Assembly (NCBI GenBank): GCA_964564735.1
Contig: CAZMCH010000056.1
Coordinates: 1 to 27,265, forward strand
Origin: CAZMCH01 sp964564735
GTDB taxonomy: Bacteria; Poribacteria; DTPJ01
Length of the DNA stretch: 27,265 bases
Direction of reading: 5' to 3'
Program-made: the position numbers and the translations under genes
Shown: positions 15,509 to 23,424 of the stretch, in pieces
Layout of the letters: each line of letters begins with the position of its first letter
How positions within the stretch are numbered: position 1 is the first letter of the stretch
The notes under the pieces: model-generated
Database searches by the model: none
What the model was told of the DNA's origin: nothing
What the model saw: the letters and a program-made list of their open reading frames with translations, nothing else

Positions 15509-17464
15509 ATGGCAAAGGTAGAAAGTTGTGTTAGAGGCGCTGTTTTTTATGTTGCCAAAAATGGCAATGATGATTGGTCAGGGAAATTGGATGAGCCAAA
15601 CTCAGGAAAAACAGACGGACCTTTTGCGACAATCGCAAGGGCAGTTTCCGCAGTTCGTCAAATCAAGACTCAAGCCAATGAAGCAATATCAATCGTCCTA
15701 AGAGATGGCATACATTTTCTTGATAAGCCAATCATACTTGATCAAAAAGACGGCGGATCAACAACATGCCCGATTACATATATGGCATATCCCGACGAAA
15801 AGCCCATAATCAGCGGAGGAAGGCTGATCAAGGGCGAATGGAAGAAATATAAAGATAATATAATGGTCTGCAATATTCCTGATGTAAAAGATGGCAAATG
15901 GAAATTTAATCAGCTTTTTGTCAATGGCGAAAGGCAGACAAGAGCAAGAATACCACACGAGAGTGAATATTTTGCAGAAAAGGCGGTCAGCCCAACATCA
16001 TTCAAGTATAAAGACGGCGAAATCAAGAGATGGCAGAATCTCACAGATGTGGAAGTTGTCTTTTTTCATTCGTGGAATGAAACACGCTTTATAATATCCG
16101 AACTAGATGAAGATAATCAAATTGTAAAATTCCTTGATCCAAAAGCCATGCACGTTATTGGTTGGGAAGGCGCGGGCGGACCGAACAGATACTACATGGA
16201 AAATCTAATTGAGGGCGTTCAACAGCCCGGCGATTGGTATCTCAATCATCATACAGGCGATCTATATTATTATCCGATTGGTGATATTGATAAATTAGAA
16301 ATAATAGCACCTGTCATTAATGAACTATTCAGGCTTGAGGGCGGGTTAAAAGAACAAAATATTCAAAACGTCATCTTTAGAGGGCTTACTTTTACTCATA
16401 CTGACTGGACATTGCCCGAAAATGGCTATCCCGATTGTGGTGATGTTGGCGATATTGTCCATCCATCGGCTATTACTTTGAATAATGCCAGATATTGCTC
16501 ATTGCAGGATTGCACTATAAGCCATGTTGGAACATATGCTATTGAAATGACTGGTTATGGTAACTCCGTAATCAACTGCCATATATTCGATACAGGAAGC
16601 GGAGGAATCGTCAGTCGTAACTATGACGAGGAACGCAATGTATTTATGTTTAACCATATTCACGATTGCGGGATAGTATATCCAAGCGCGGTTGCAATAA
16701 ATATTGATGATGGCGGTGGAACTGTTTCACATAACTTGATCCATGATATTACACATTCAGGCATTTATACACGCCACTGGGGAACAAAGACGCAAGAACG
16801 CGAAAGAGAAAATCAAGAACAAGGGCTTTTAATTGAATTTAACGAGATTTATAATTGCGGTAGTATGATTAATGATAATGGAGGAATTTTCATCAGAGAT
16901 TCAAATATTATCGTCAGGAATAACCTGATACATGATTGCTATTCTTATGGTGGAAGGTGCCCCGGCTGGGGGATATATCTCGGTTGTGAAACGAGAGACA
17001 CTATCGTCGAGAACAATATCGTCTATCGTGCTGATGAGATCATTCATGTATGGTATAGCGATAGAAATATCATCATGCAAAATAATATCTTCATTGACGG
17101 CAGGATTGACCAAATAAATTATCAAAATCCAAGCGACAGAACACATGACAATATCAGGACAATTAGAAATATCTTTTATTGGACAAAGCCTTCTGAACTA
17201 TTCCGTATAAGCCATGAAAAATGTCTGCCTGTTGAGTCTGATTATAACGTTTTTTTCTGCACACAGGGCGATGTTGTTATTAATGGATTGCAAGGAGTGA
17301 AATCTTTTACAGATTGGCAAGAAAGAGGACTTGATAAAAACTCTATTCTAGCAAATCCGTTGTTTGTTGATCCTGAAAAAGATGATTATACGCTTAGAGC
17401 AGAATCTCCAGCTTTTGCGTTGGGATTTAAGCCTATTAATATGTCTAGGGTTGGTATAAGATAG
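15509..17464 (+). CDS. Right-handed beta-helix protein, GH141-like
   Basis: A 651-residue protein beginning FYVAKNGNDDWSGKLDEP, then PFATIARAVSAVR, PITYMAYPDEKPIISGGRLI and KFNQLFVNGERQTRARIP. This order resembles GH141-type glycoside hydrolases (fucosidase/xylanase-like), whose catalytic domain is a parallel beta-helix. The region about 320-560 carries repeated helix coils (CTISHVGTYAIEMTGYGNS, NNLIHDC). Acidic candidates sit at D400-D401 (DDGGG) and D456 (NDNGGI). No signal peptide is seen, although a plant-polysaccharide enzyme would normally be secreted. The ATG at 15509 has GGAGG upstream; an earlier in-frame start would overlap the methyltransferase gene. Assignment to GH141 is moderate. 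Confidence 0.68.
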   Translation: MAKVESCVRGAVFYVAKNGNDDWSGKLDEPNSGKTDGPFATIARAVSAVRQIKTQANEAISIVLRDGIHFLDKPIILDQKDGGSTTCPITYMAYPDEKPIISGGRLIKGEWKKYKDNIMVCNIPDVKDGKWKFNQLFVNGERQTRARIPHESEYFAEKAVSPTSFKYKDGEIKRWQNLTDVEVVFFHSWNETRFIISELDEDNQIVKFLDPKAMHVIGWEGAGGPNRYYMENLIEGVQQPGDWYLNHHTGDLYYYPIGDIDKLEIIAPVINELFRLEGGLKEQNIQNVIFRGLTFTHTDWTLPENGYPDCGDVGDIVHPSAITLNNARYCSLQDCTISHVGTYAIEMTGYGNSVINCHIFDTGSGGIVSRNYDEERNVFMFNHIHDCGIVYPSAVAINIDDGGGTVSHNLIHDITHSGIYTRHWGTKTQERERENQEQGLLIEFNEIYNCGSMINDNGGIFIRDSNIIVRNNLIHDCYSYGGRCPGWGIYLGCETRDTIVENNIVYRADEIIHVWYSDRNIIMQNNIFIDGRIDQINYQNPSDRTHDNIRTIRNIFYWTKPSELFRISHEKCLPVESDYNVFFCTQGDVVINGLQGVKSFTDWQERGLDKNSILANPLFVDPEKDDYTLRAESPAFALGFKPINMSRVGIR

Positions 17465-17542
17465 TGGTTAACCAGATTGAATATTCAACACATAATAGGC
17501 TCTCTGAAAAATAGCTAACCTGAATTGGAAGGAAGCAAAATT

Positions 17543-18259
17543 ATGATCAAACTTAGCATTAACGTTGATAAGGTAGCAACAATTAGACAATCACGAGGAG
17601 GCAGAGAACCTGATCCTATTGCAGCGGCGATAACTGCATTGCAGGCAGGTGCAGACGGCATTACAGCACATCTCAGGCATGACAGAAGGCATATTCAAGA
17701 TCGTGATGTAGAATTGATAAGGCAAATCACATTCAACGAATTTAACTTTGAGATGGCAACGACACAAGAAATGATTGATATTGCCTTAAAAGTCAAACCC
17801 GATCAATGCACACTTGTTCCCGAAAGAGTCGGAGAACTCACAACAGAGAACGGTCTTGATGTTATCGCTGAAAAAACTAATCTACCAAAAGTTATAGAAA
17901 CACTCAAAGGTATAGACTCAAGAGTTAGCATATTTAGCAGGCTTGACGAAGATCAGATAAAAGCGGCTAAAGATGTCGGTGCTGACAGGATTGAGCTTTA
18001 TACAGAACCTTATGGTCATGCCTTTGGAACAAAAAATGAGGATTATGAATTTAGCCGTCTTGTGAAATGCGCTGAACTTGCAGAAAAACTCGGTCTTGGG
18101 CTAAATGCTGGACATGACCTTGATTATAAAAACATGAGACGGATGAAAACGATACCGAATCTGCTAGAAGTCAGTATTGGACACAGTGTTTTTTCTCGTG
18201 CTATATTTATAGGGCTTGAAAATGCAGTCAAAGAACTTTTGGCAGTAATAAAAGATTAA
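17543..18259 (+). CDS. pdxJ: Pyridoxine 5'-phosphate synthase
   Basis: A 238-residue TIM-barrel enzyme that condenses 1-deoxyxylulose 5-phosphate with 3-amino-2-oxopropyl phosphate to give pyridoxine phosphate (DXP-dependent vitamin B6 pathway). Catalytic residues are H43 (HLRHDRRHI), E70 (NFEMATTQEM) and H191 (NAGHDLDY), with VPERVGELTTENGLDV in between. The N-terminal substrate motif reads N-V-D-K10, where E. coli has N-I-D-H; a Lys here is also known from Bacteroidetes-type PdxJ. The ATG at 17543 is preferred, with GGAAGGA upstream. The gene stands 78 nt after the beta-helix gene. Confidence 0.93.
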   Translation: MIKLSINVDKVATIRQSRGGREPDPIAAAITALQAGADGITAHLRHDRRHIQDRDVELIRQITFNEFNFEMATTQEMIDIALKVKPDQCTLVPERVGELTTENGLDVIAEKTNLPKVIETLKGIDSRVSIFSRLDEDQIKAAKDVGADRIELYTEPYGHAFGTKNEDYEFSRLVKCAELAEKLGLGLNAGHDLDYKNMRRMKTIPNLLEVSIGHSVFSRAIFIGLENAVKELLAVIKD

Positions 18260-18261
18260 AA

Positions 18262-18387
18262 TAACGGCTTGTGCTAGTTCCCATAAATCAAGTATTGAAG
18301 GAGCTTTGTAGCCCAGCCTTTTAGGCTGGGAATTATATAAACCTAGATAAAATAATTGGTTACAAAAATAATTAGCACAAGTCGTTA
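18262..18387. mobile_element. MITE-like element with 18-bp imperfect terminal inverted repeats
   Basis: The ends TAACGGCTTGTGCTAGTT (18262-18279) and AATTAGCACAAGTCGTTA (18370-18387) are inverted repeats with 16 of 18 positions matching. The 126-bp unit holds no gene and includes an internal palindrome CCCAGCCT-TTT-AGGCTGGG (18312-18330). This looks like a non-autonomous transposable repeat or a large RNA cruciform. A clear target-site duplication was not identified, so transposition is inferred. Confidence 0.55.
18312..18330. repeat. Perfect palindrome CCCAGCCT-TTT-AGGCTGGG
   Basis: An 8-bp perfect stem (18312-18319 with 18323-18330) and a 3-nt loop form the centre of the intergenic region after pdxJ. 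It is followed by AATTATATAAACC without a T-run, so terminator function for pdxJ is doubtful. It belongs to the class of GC-rich dispersed palindromes that stand out from this AT-rich sequence. Confidence 0.7.
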
Positions 18388-18422
18388 AAATATGTGGAAG
18401 GGGTAAAAGAAGGGATATATAA

Positions 18423-19217
18423 ATGTTAGAAGAAAAATTAAATGCCCTCAAACAGATAATAAAATCGCTTGATAGCGTAGTAATTGCATTTTCAGGTGGA
18501 GTCGATAGCACATTGCTTGCAAAAGTTGCATACGAGGTTCTTGGCGATAAAGCGCTTGCGGTTACTGCACGTTCAGAAACATATACAAAGTCAGAGCTAG
18601 AAGATGCTATTAGAATAGCAGATGAAATTGGCATAAAACATGAGATAATTGTATCCGAAGAATTGGATATTCCAGAATTTTCGCATAATCCGACTGATAG
18701 ATGCTATCACTGCAAAAAGGAACTGCTCAGAAAACTCAAAGGTATTGCAGAATCAAAGGGCTATAAAAATGTTATTGAAGGTGCAAACCTTGACGATACG
18801 GGTGATTTTCGCCCCGGAATGAAGGCTACTGCGGAATTGGGCGTTGTGAGTCCATTGAAAGAGGCAAAACTTACAAAGGCAGAAATACGTGAGTTATCAA
18901 AGCAGTTTGGATTGCCGACTTGGGACAAGCCTTCTGCTGCATGTCTTGCATCAAGATTTCCCTACGGAACAGAGATAACTCGTGATAAACTTAAAATTGT
19001 CGGTGAAGCAGAGGCTTTTCTAAAATCGCTTGGTATTGTTCAACTACGTGTCAGACATCATGACCAAATTGCAAGAATCGAGGTTGCAGAAAAGGACATG
19101 ATAATTTTATTTGAAAATCGAGATAAAATTGTAACAAAACTTAAAGAGCTTGGATTTAAGTATGTTACAATGGATCTTCAAGGCTATAGAACAGGTAGTA
19201 TGAATGAGGTTTTATGA
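18423..19217 (+). CDS. larE: LarE-family ATP-dependent sulfur transferase
   Basis: A 264-residue PP-loop ATPase, adenylating at SGGVDST (near residue 22), of the LarE family that supplies sulfur for the nickel-pincer nucleotide cofactor of lactate racemase-like enzymes. The signature PSAACLASRFPYG carries C174. A second motif DRC94YHC97K gives two more cysteines. Three such cysteines are the hallmark of the iron-sulfur-dependent LarE type (as in Thermotoga), instead of the single sacrificial cysteine of Lactobacillus LarE. LarB and LarC are not in the window, so the sulfur may serve another LarE use or be completed by unlinked genes. AAGGG precedes the ATG. Confidence 0.85.
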   Translation: MLEEKLNALKQIIKSLDSVVIAFSGGVDSTLLAKVAYEVLGDKALAVTARSETYTKSELEDAIRIADEIGIKHEIIVSEELDIPEFSHNPTDRCYHCKKELLRKLKGIAESKGYKNVIEGANLDDTGDFRPGMKATAELGVVSPLKEAKLTKAEIRELSKQFGLPTWDKPSAACLASRFPYGTEITRDKLKIVGEAEAFLKSLGIVQLRVRHHDQIARIEVAEKDMIILFENRDKIVTKLKELGFKYVTMDLQGYRTGSMNEVL

Positions 19218-19286
19218 TATGACTTTTAGTTATATCAAATCGGAGTCTTAATGGTAACGTGGGTAGTAAAATTATTGGAGGTTTTT

Positions 19287-20312
19287 ATGAAGTCGCTTAA
19301 GTGGTTCTCAGTTTCTCTTATTATTCTGTCTTTTGTGTTATCTGGTTGTCTAGGTGGAGATGATGACGATGATGATCTCATTCTACCGGGTGATGGTTCC
19401 GGTATAGGCGCAGGTTTTTCTGCAATGAAGGCTGGCTCATGGTCAGAATTGCACTCTCCTGACGGAGATATAGATCGATATGAGTATATTGGTGTAGATA
19501 CCTATAATGGAACTGAATGTTATGTATTAGAATTTGATTCAGTAACTCAAGGACAAAAAAGCATAATGCAAATATGGATCAACAAAGCAACAGGACAGGC
19601 TGTTGTGATGATTATGAAAGATAATAAAGGCAAAGTCACCAAGATGGATATACCACAAAGCTATGAACCTCCAACTGGCACAGGCGGAGAAGTTCCAACA
19701 ACTGCTACTAATTTGGGTAAGAAAAAATATACAACCCCAACAGGTAAAACAGTTGATGCTGTTGCATATAAAATTACTACCCCATACGGTGAAGTTGAAA
19801 CTTGGTCAAGCGCACAAGTTCCATTTGGTGAAGTCAAAACTATCACAAATGGAGAAGTTATGTCGGAACTATACGACTTCGGGACATCAGGCGCAGTTAG
19901 AGACATAAGCAAACAGGAAGCAGAAAATGCCAAACCATTTGGATTTGGTGATATTGATTTAGATGATCAAGGCGGTGGTGGAGATATTGGTGGTGGCGAT
20001 GATGATATAGGGGATATAGGCAATATACAGATTGGCGATATTGCTATCACCGTTGGCGCCGGAGGACGCCCTGACATTAAGGTTTCTAAGCCAATAACCT
20101 CACTGATGGTAAATGGAGAGGGTGTTGTATGGGGGTTTAATGTAAATGATGGCAAAACGCTTCCGGGACCTTTTAAGTATGGTGTTTTACCTAATGGCAC
20201 AACACTTGTTGGAGTAGCAAATCCACCCGATCTCAAGGCTGGAGTTATGTATACCATTCAGGCAAAAGGCGCGCAAGCAAACTCAATCGGTTCATTAATA
20301 TTCTTTCGCTAA
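19287..20312 (+). CDS. Secreted lipoprotein, Asp/Gly-rich, unknown function
   Basis: A 341-residue predicted lipoprotein. The N-terminus MKSLKWFSVSLIILSFVLSGC has a lipobox (LSGC, C21), followed by GGDDDDDD. The residue after the cysteine is Leu, so inner-membrane retention by Asp is not suggested. A strand-rich domain (about 45-210: GSWSELHSPDGDIDRYEYI, then VETWSSAQVPFGEVKT) is joined by a Gly/Asp linker (QGGGGDIGGGDDDIGDIGN) to a C-terminal beta domain. The start at 19287 is preferred over an in-frame ATG at 19251, because GGAG precedes it and the signal peptide begins there. I recognise no named family. A terminator follows. Confidence 0.8.
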   Translation: MKSLKWFSVSLIILSFVLSGCLGGDDDDDDLILPGDGSGIGAGFSAMKAGSWSELHSPDGDIDRYEYIGVDTYNGTECYVLEFDSVTQGQKSIMQIWINKATGQAVVMIMKDNKGKVTKMDIPQSYEPPTGTGGEVPTTATNLGKKKYTTPTGKTVDAVAYKITTPYGEVETWSSAQVPFGEVKTITNGEVMSELYDFGTSGAVRDISKQEAENAKPFGFGDIDLDDQGGGGDIGGGDDDIGDIGNIQIGDIAITVGAGGRPDIKVSKPITSLMVNGEGVVWGFNVNDGKTLPGPFKYGVLPNGTTLVGVANPPDLKAGVMYTIQAKGAQANSIGSLIFFR

Positions 20313-20326
20313 ATAGTGATGACAAT

Positions 20327-20361
20327 AGGGCGTTCATATTCTATGGACGCTCTTCATTTTT
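20327..20361 (+). terminator. Intrinsic terminator after the lipoprotein gene
   Basis: A 12-bp stem (20327-20338 with 20342-20353, including two G-U wobbles, AGGGCG...CGCTCT) with loop TTC is followed by TCATTTTT. It lies 14 nt after the stop and about 12 nt before the next start. Confidence 0.7.
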
Positions 20362-20372
20362 AGGAAAAAATT

Positions 20373-21503
20373 ATGGCACAAGCATATACGCCCGGTTTGA
20401 TGGTTTCCAAAGGAGTCTCGCTAAAAAAGATAAGAAGGCTACCTTTGCCGGGGATTATAACGGTTCAAAAAGGGCAGAAAGTTATTGCGGAAACAATCGT
20501 TGCAAGAACAGAACTACCGGGACAGGTAAGATCTCTAAATGTCGCAAGTCTGCTTGGAATACAGCCTGAAGATATATATGATAATATGCAAAAAAAAGAA
20601 GGCGAAAAGATCAAAAAAGATGAAATAATTGCATCATCAAAAGGGCTTTTTGGGCTTTTTAAGTCTCAATGTAAATCTCCAATTGATGGTACTGTAGAGA
20701 GCATATCAAAAATAACCGGACAAGTCATGCTTCGTGAAGCGAATATACCAGTTGAGATAAACGCATATATTGATGGGCAAATTGACGAAATCTTAACAAA
20801 CGAAGGCGTTGTAGTGCAGACTTATGGAACATTTATTCAGGGCATATTCGGAGTAGGGGGAGAAGCAATAGGTAATCTTGTAGTTGCTTGCAATTCGCCA
20901 AATGATGAGATCATTCCTGATAATCTTAATGATAATATGTCAGGAAAAATTGTTGTGGTAGGCTCTCTTGCTAACGCAGAGATAATAAATAAAGCTATTC
21001 AATTAGGCATAAAGGGCATAATCGCTGGTGGTATTGACGACAGCGACTTAAGAAAGCTACTTGGATATGAATTAGGAGTAGCAATAACAGGCTCAGAAAA
21101 GATTGGAATAACAATTGTTATAACAGAAGGTTTTGGCAGAATAGCAATGGCTAACAGGACGTTTGAACTTCTAAGGGAATGTGAAGGAATGAAAGCTTCA
21201 ATCAATGGTGCAACACAAATACGTGCTGGTGTTATTAGACCAGAGGTCGTTATTCCTGATATTGATCACATAAATAGAGCAGAAATTAATCAGAAATATG
21301 AGGAACAAGGACAATTAAAGATAGGAGCAGAGATTAGAATAATACGTGAGCCATATTTCGGCGAATTAGCTGAGGTAAGCGAACTGCCAGTAGAACTCCA
21401 ACAGCTTGAGACAGAAGCAAAAGTAAGAGTTTTAAAGGTAAAAATAAAGCAAAACGGAAAAGAAATCATTCTTCCAAGAGCGAATGTTGAGATCATTGGA
21501 TAA
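20373..21503 (+). CDS. Conserved protein with barrel-sandwich and KOW-like domains, unknown function
   Basis: A 376-residue cytoplasmic protein without signal peptide or membrane segment. The N-terminal half contains GLMVSKGVSLKKIRRLPLPG and SPIDGTVESISKITGQVMLR, typical of a barrel-sandwich (biotinyl/lipoyl or RnfC-like) fold, although no lipoyl or biotinyl lysine motif is seen. The middle (about 150-290) is an alpha/beta segment (GKIVVVGSLANAEIINKAI, KGIIAGGIDD). The C-terminal 60 residues, with IGAEIRIIREPYFGELAEV and TEAKVRVLKVKI, ending in PRANVEIIG, look like a KOW/SH3 barrel. Related proteins exist in uncharacterised form in Chloroflexi-like and Poribacteria-like genomes. A nucleic-acid or ribosome contact through KOW is speculation. 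It follows the terminator and opens the arsM transcript. Confidence 0.8.
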   Translation: MAQAYTPGLMVSKGVSLKKIRRLPLPGIITVQKGQKVIAETIVARTELPGQVRSLNVASLLGIQPEDIYDNMQKKEGEKIKKDEIIASSKGLFGLFKSQCKSPIDGTVESISKITGQVMLREANIPVEINAYIDGQIDEILTNEGVVVQTYGTFIQGIFGVGGEAIGNLVVACNSPNDEIIPDNLNDNMSGKIVVVGSLANAEIINKAIQLGIKGIIAGGIDDSDLRKLLGYELGVAITGSEKIGITIVITEGFGRIAMANRTFELLRECEGMKASINGATQIRAGVIRPEVVIPDIDHINRAEINQKYEEQGQLKIGAEIRIIREPYFGELAEVSELPVELQQLETEAKVRVLKVKIKQNGKEIILPRANVEIIG

Positions 21504-21521
21504 ATAGAGAGGAAAAACTAA

Positions 21522-22343
21522 ATGACCGAAATAAAAAAAGCAGTTAGAGAAGGTTACGCAAAAGTAGCCAAAGGCAATTCTTCATGTTGTGGTAGCGATA
21601 AATCATGTTGTGGAAAGCCTGATAATGAAAAAAGCATTAGTGAGAAAATCGGCTATTCAAAAGATGATATAGCATCTGTTCCTGATGGTGCTGAATTGGG
21701 TCTTGGATGCGGAAACCCGATTGCACTTGCTTCACTGAAAAAAGGTGAGGTTGTGCTTGACCTCGGTTCTGGTGCTGGATTTGACGCTTTCCTTGCAGCA
21801 AATAGAGTCGGTGAAGAGGGAAAGGTCATCGGTGTTGATATGACTCCCGAAATGATCGAAAGAGCAAGAAAAAATGCTGGCAAAGGCGGTTATACTAATG
21901 TTGAGTTCAGGCTTGGTGAAATAGAGAATCTCCCTGTCGCAGATAATTCCGTAGATGTAATAATATCAAACTGTGTGATAAATCTTTCCCCAGACAAAGG
22001 GCAAGTTTTCAATGAAGCATATAGAGTGCTAAAACACGGTGGAAGGCTGATGGTTTCTGATATTGTCCTTTTAGGTGAACTTCCAGAAGCTATTAAATCT
22101 TCTGTATCTGCTTATATAGGTTGCGTGTCAGGGGCTATAATGAAAGATGATTACATAAATGAAATTAAGAATGCTGGTTTTCAAGACGTTACTATTGTAG
22201 AAGAAAGCAGTTTTTCATTTGATTGTATGGAAAATGACTCGACAGCACAAGCCATCATGGATGACTGTTGTTCATCAGAAGACGTTATTCAGTCAGTTGG
22301 TAATATAATCGCCAGTATAAGAGTGTCTGGATGCAAAAAATGA
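21522..22343 (+). CDS. arsM: Arsenite S-adenosylmethyltransferase
   Basis: A 273-residue SAM-dependent enzyme that methylates arsenite to volatile or less toxic methylarsenicals. Rossmann motifs are VLDLGSGAGFDAF and VIGVDMTPEMIERAR. The three As(III)-binding cysteines of ArsM are C63 (GLGCGNP), C151 (SNCVINL) and C201 (YIGCVSGA). An N-terminal Cys-rich pair, C22-C23 and C29-C30 (SSCCGSDKSCC), and a C-terminal DDCCSS are additional metal-binding candidates. No ArsR regulator or efflux pump is near. It follows the KOW-like gene by 18 nt. Confidence 0.93.
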   Translation: MTEIKKAVREGYAKVAKGNSSCCGSDKSCCGKPDNEKSISEKIGYSKDDIASVPDGAELGLGCGNPIALASLKKGEVVLDLGSGAGFDAFLAANRVGEEGKVIGVDMTPEMIERARKNAGKGGYTNVEFRLGEIENLPVADNSVDVIISNCVINLSPDKGQVFNEAYRVLKHGGRLMVSDIVLLGELPEAIKSSVSAYIGCVSGAIMKDDYINEIKNAGFQDVTIVEESSFSFDCMENDSTAQAIMDDCCSSEDVIQSVGNIIASIRVSGCKK

Positions 22344-22453
22344 GCTACATTTGATTAGATAACATAAAACTTAACTATAAATGTAATTTTGATATTATTT
22401 GATTATATGAAACATTAATGAACAAGAAACAATAACCAATTAGGATCAATGAT

Positions 22454-23410
22454 ATGAAAAATGAATTTCGCACTGGATTTGTTTATCATCCCGATTATCT
22501 CAAACATGACTCTGGGGCATTCCATCCCGAAAGTCCTCAAAGGCTAAAGGCGGTTGTCGACGGGGTAAAAAACTCAGGTTTATGGGATAAACTCTTACAT
22601 ATAGAGCCGACTCCTGCATCAGTTGAACAAGTTCAGTATATACACACTGAAAATTATGTAAAATTTTTGAGAGAGTTTTGTGAACGAGGCGGAGGCAATC
22701 TTGAGCTAGATACAGGAGTCTCTCGTGATTCGTATAATGTTGCTTTACTTGCTGTTGGTGGAGTTTTGAGAGCATTAGACGCAGTATTAGAAAGAAAAGT
22801 GGATAATGCCTTTACAGCTGTTCGTCCCCCAGGTCATCATGCTCTTGCTGATACAGGCAAAGGCTTCTGCTTATTTAATAATCTTGCTATAGGTGCAAGG
22901 TATTTACAGAAAGAGAAAGGTCTTGAAAAGATACTTATAGTTGATTGGGATGTTCATCATGGAGATGGGACAAACTATACCTTTTATGATGATCCGACTG
23001 TGTTTTATTTCTCTGTCCATCAGTATCCATTTTATCCCGGAACAGGGCGTGCCTATGAAACAGGCAAAGGCATTGGTGCTGGATACACCTTGAATGTTCC
23101 TGTTCCATTTGGCTCAAAGGTAGAGCATTATATAGACATATTTGAAAATAAATTTAAGCCTATAGCACTAAAGTTTGATCCAGAATTCATATTAATATCT
23201 GCTGGTTTTGATGGACATAAAGACGATCCACTTGGAGGGACAGAACTTACTTCTGCATCATTTGGCAGAATGACAGATATAGTCAAAGAGATCGCAGAAG
23301 AGTCTTGTGAAGGTAGGATCGTATCATCTCTTGAGGGAGGATATGAGCCAAAAGCTGTTTCAGAATCCGTAATAGAGCATTTGAAAAGCCTTATGGGAAT
23401 AGATAGATAA
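22454..23410 (+). CDS. Histone deacetylase-family (class II-like) deacetylase
   Basis: A 318-residue arginase/deacetylase-fold protein of the HDAC/AcuC/acetylpolyamine amidohydrolase superfamily, a zinc amidohydrolase that removes acetyl groups from lysine or polyamines. The catalytic residues are readable: H128-H129 (PPGHHA), zinc ligands D166 and H168 (DWDVHHGDGT) and D253 (AGFDGHKDDP), with transition-state Tyr Y297 (LEGGYEP). Length suits the bacterial HDAC-like amidohydrolases. AGGA precedes the ATG. The preceding 110 nt show no clear promoter. The next gene starts 14 nt later, so the two may be co-transcribed. The substrate is unknown; lysine deacetylation and polyamine deacetylation are both possible. 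Confidence 0.92.
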   Translation: MKNEFRTGFVYHPDYLKHDSGAFHPESPQRLKAVVDGVKNSGLWDKLLHIEPTPASVEQVQYIHTENYVKFLREFCERGGGNLELDTGVSRDSYNVALLAVGGVLRALDAVLERKVDNAFTAVRPPGHHALADTGKGFCLFNNLAIGARYLQKEKGLEKILIVDWDVHHGDGTNYTFYDDPTVFYFSVHQYPFYPGTGRAYETGKGIGAGYTLNVPVPFGSKVEHYIDIFENKFKPIALKFDPEFILISAGFDGHKDDPLGGTELTSASFGRMTDIVKEIAEESCEGRIVSSLEGGYEPKAVSESVIEHLKSLMGIDR

Positions 23411-23424
23411 TATTGGAGTGATAT

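Noticed and set aside
18262..18422. Promoter for larE inside the intergenic element
   Set aside because: TTGGTT and TTACAA candidates do not pair with a good -10 at the right distance.
18164..18634. Minus-strand ORF of 156 residues across the pdxJ-larE gap
   Set aside because: It runs through the ends of two recognised genes and through the MITE-like element, with no protein motif.
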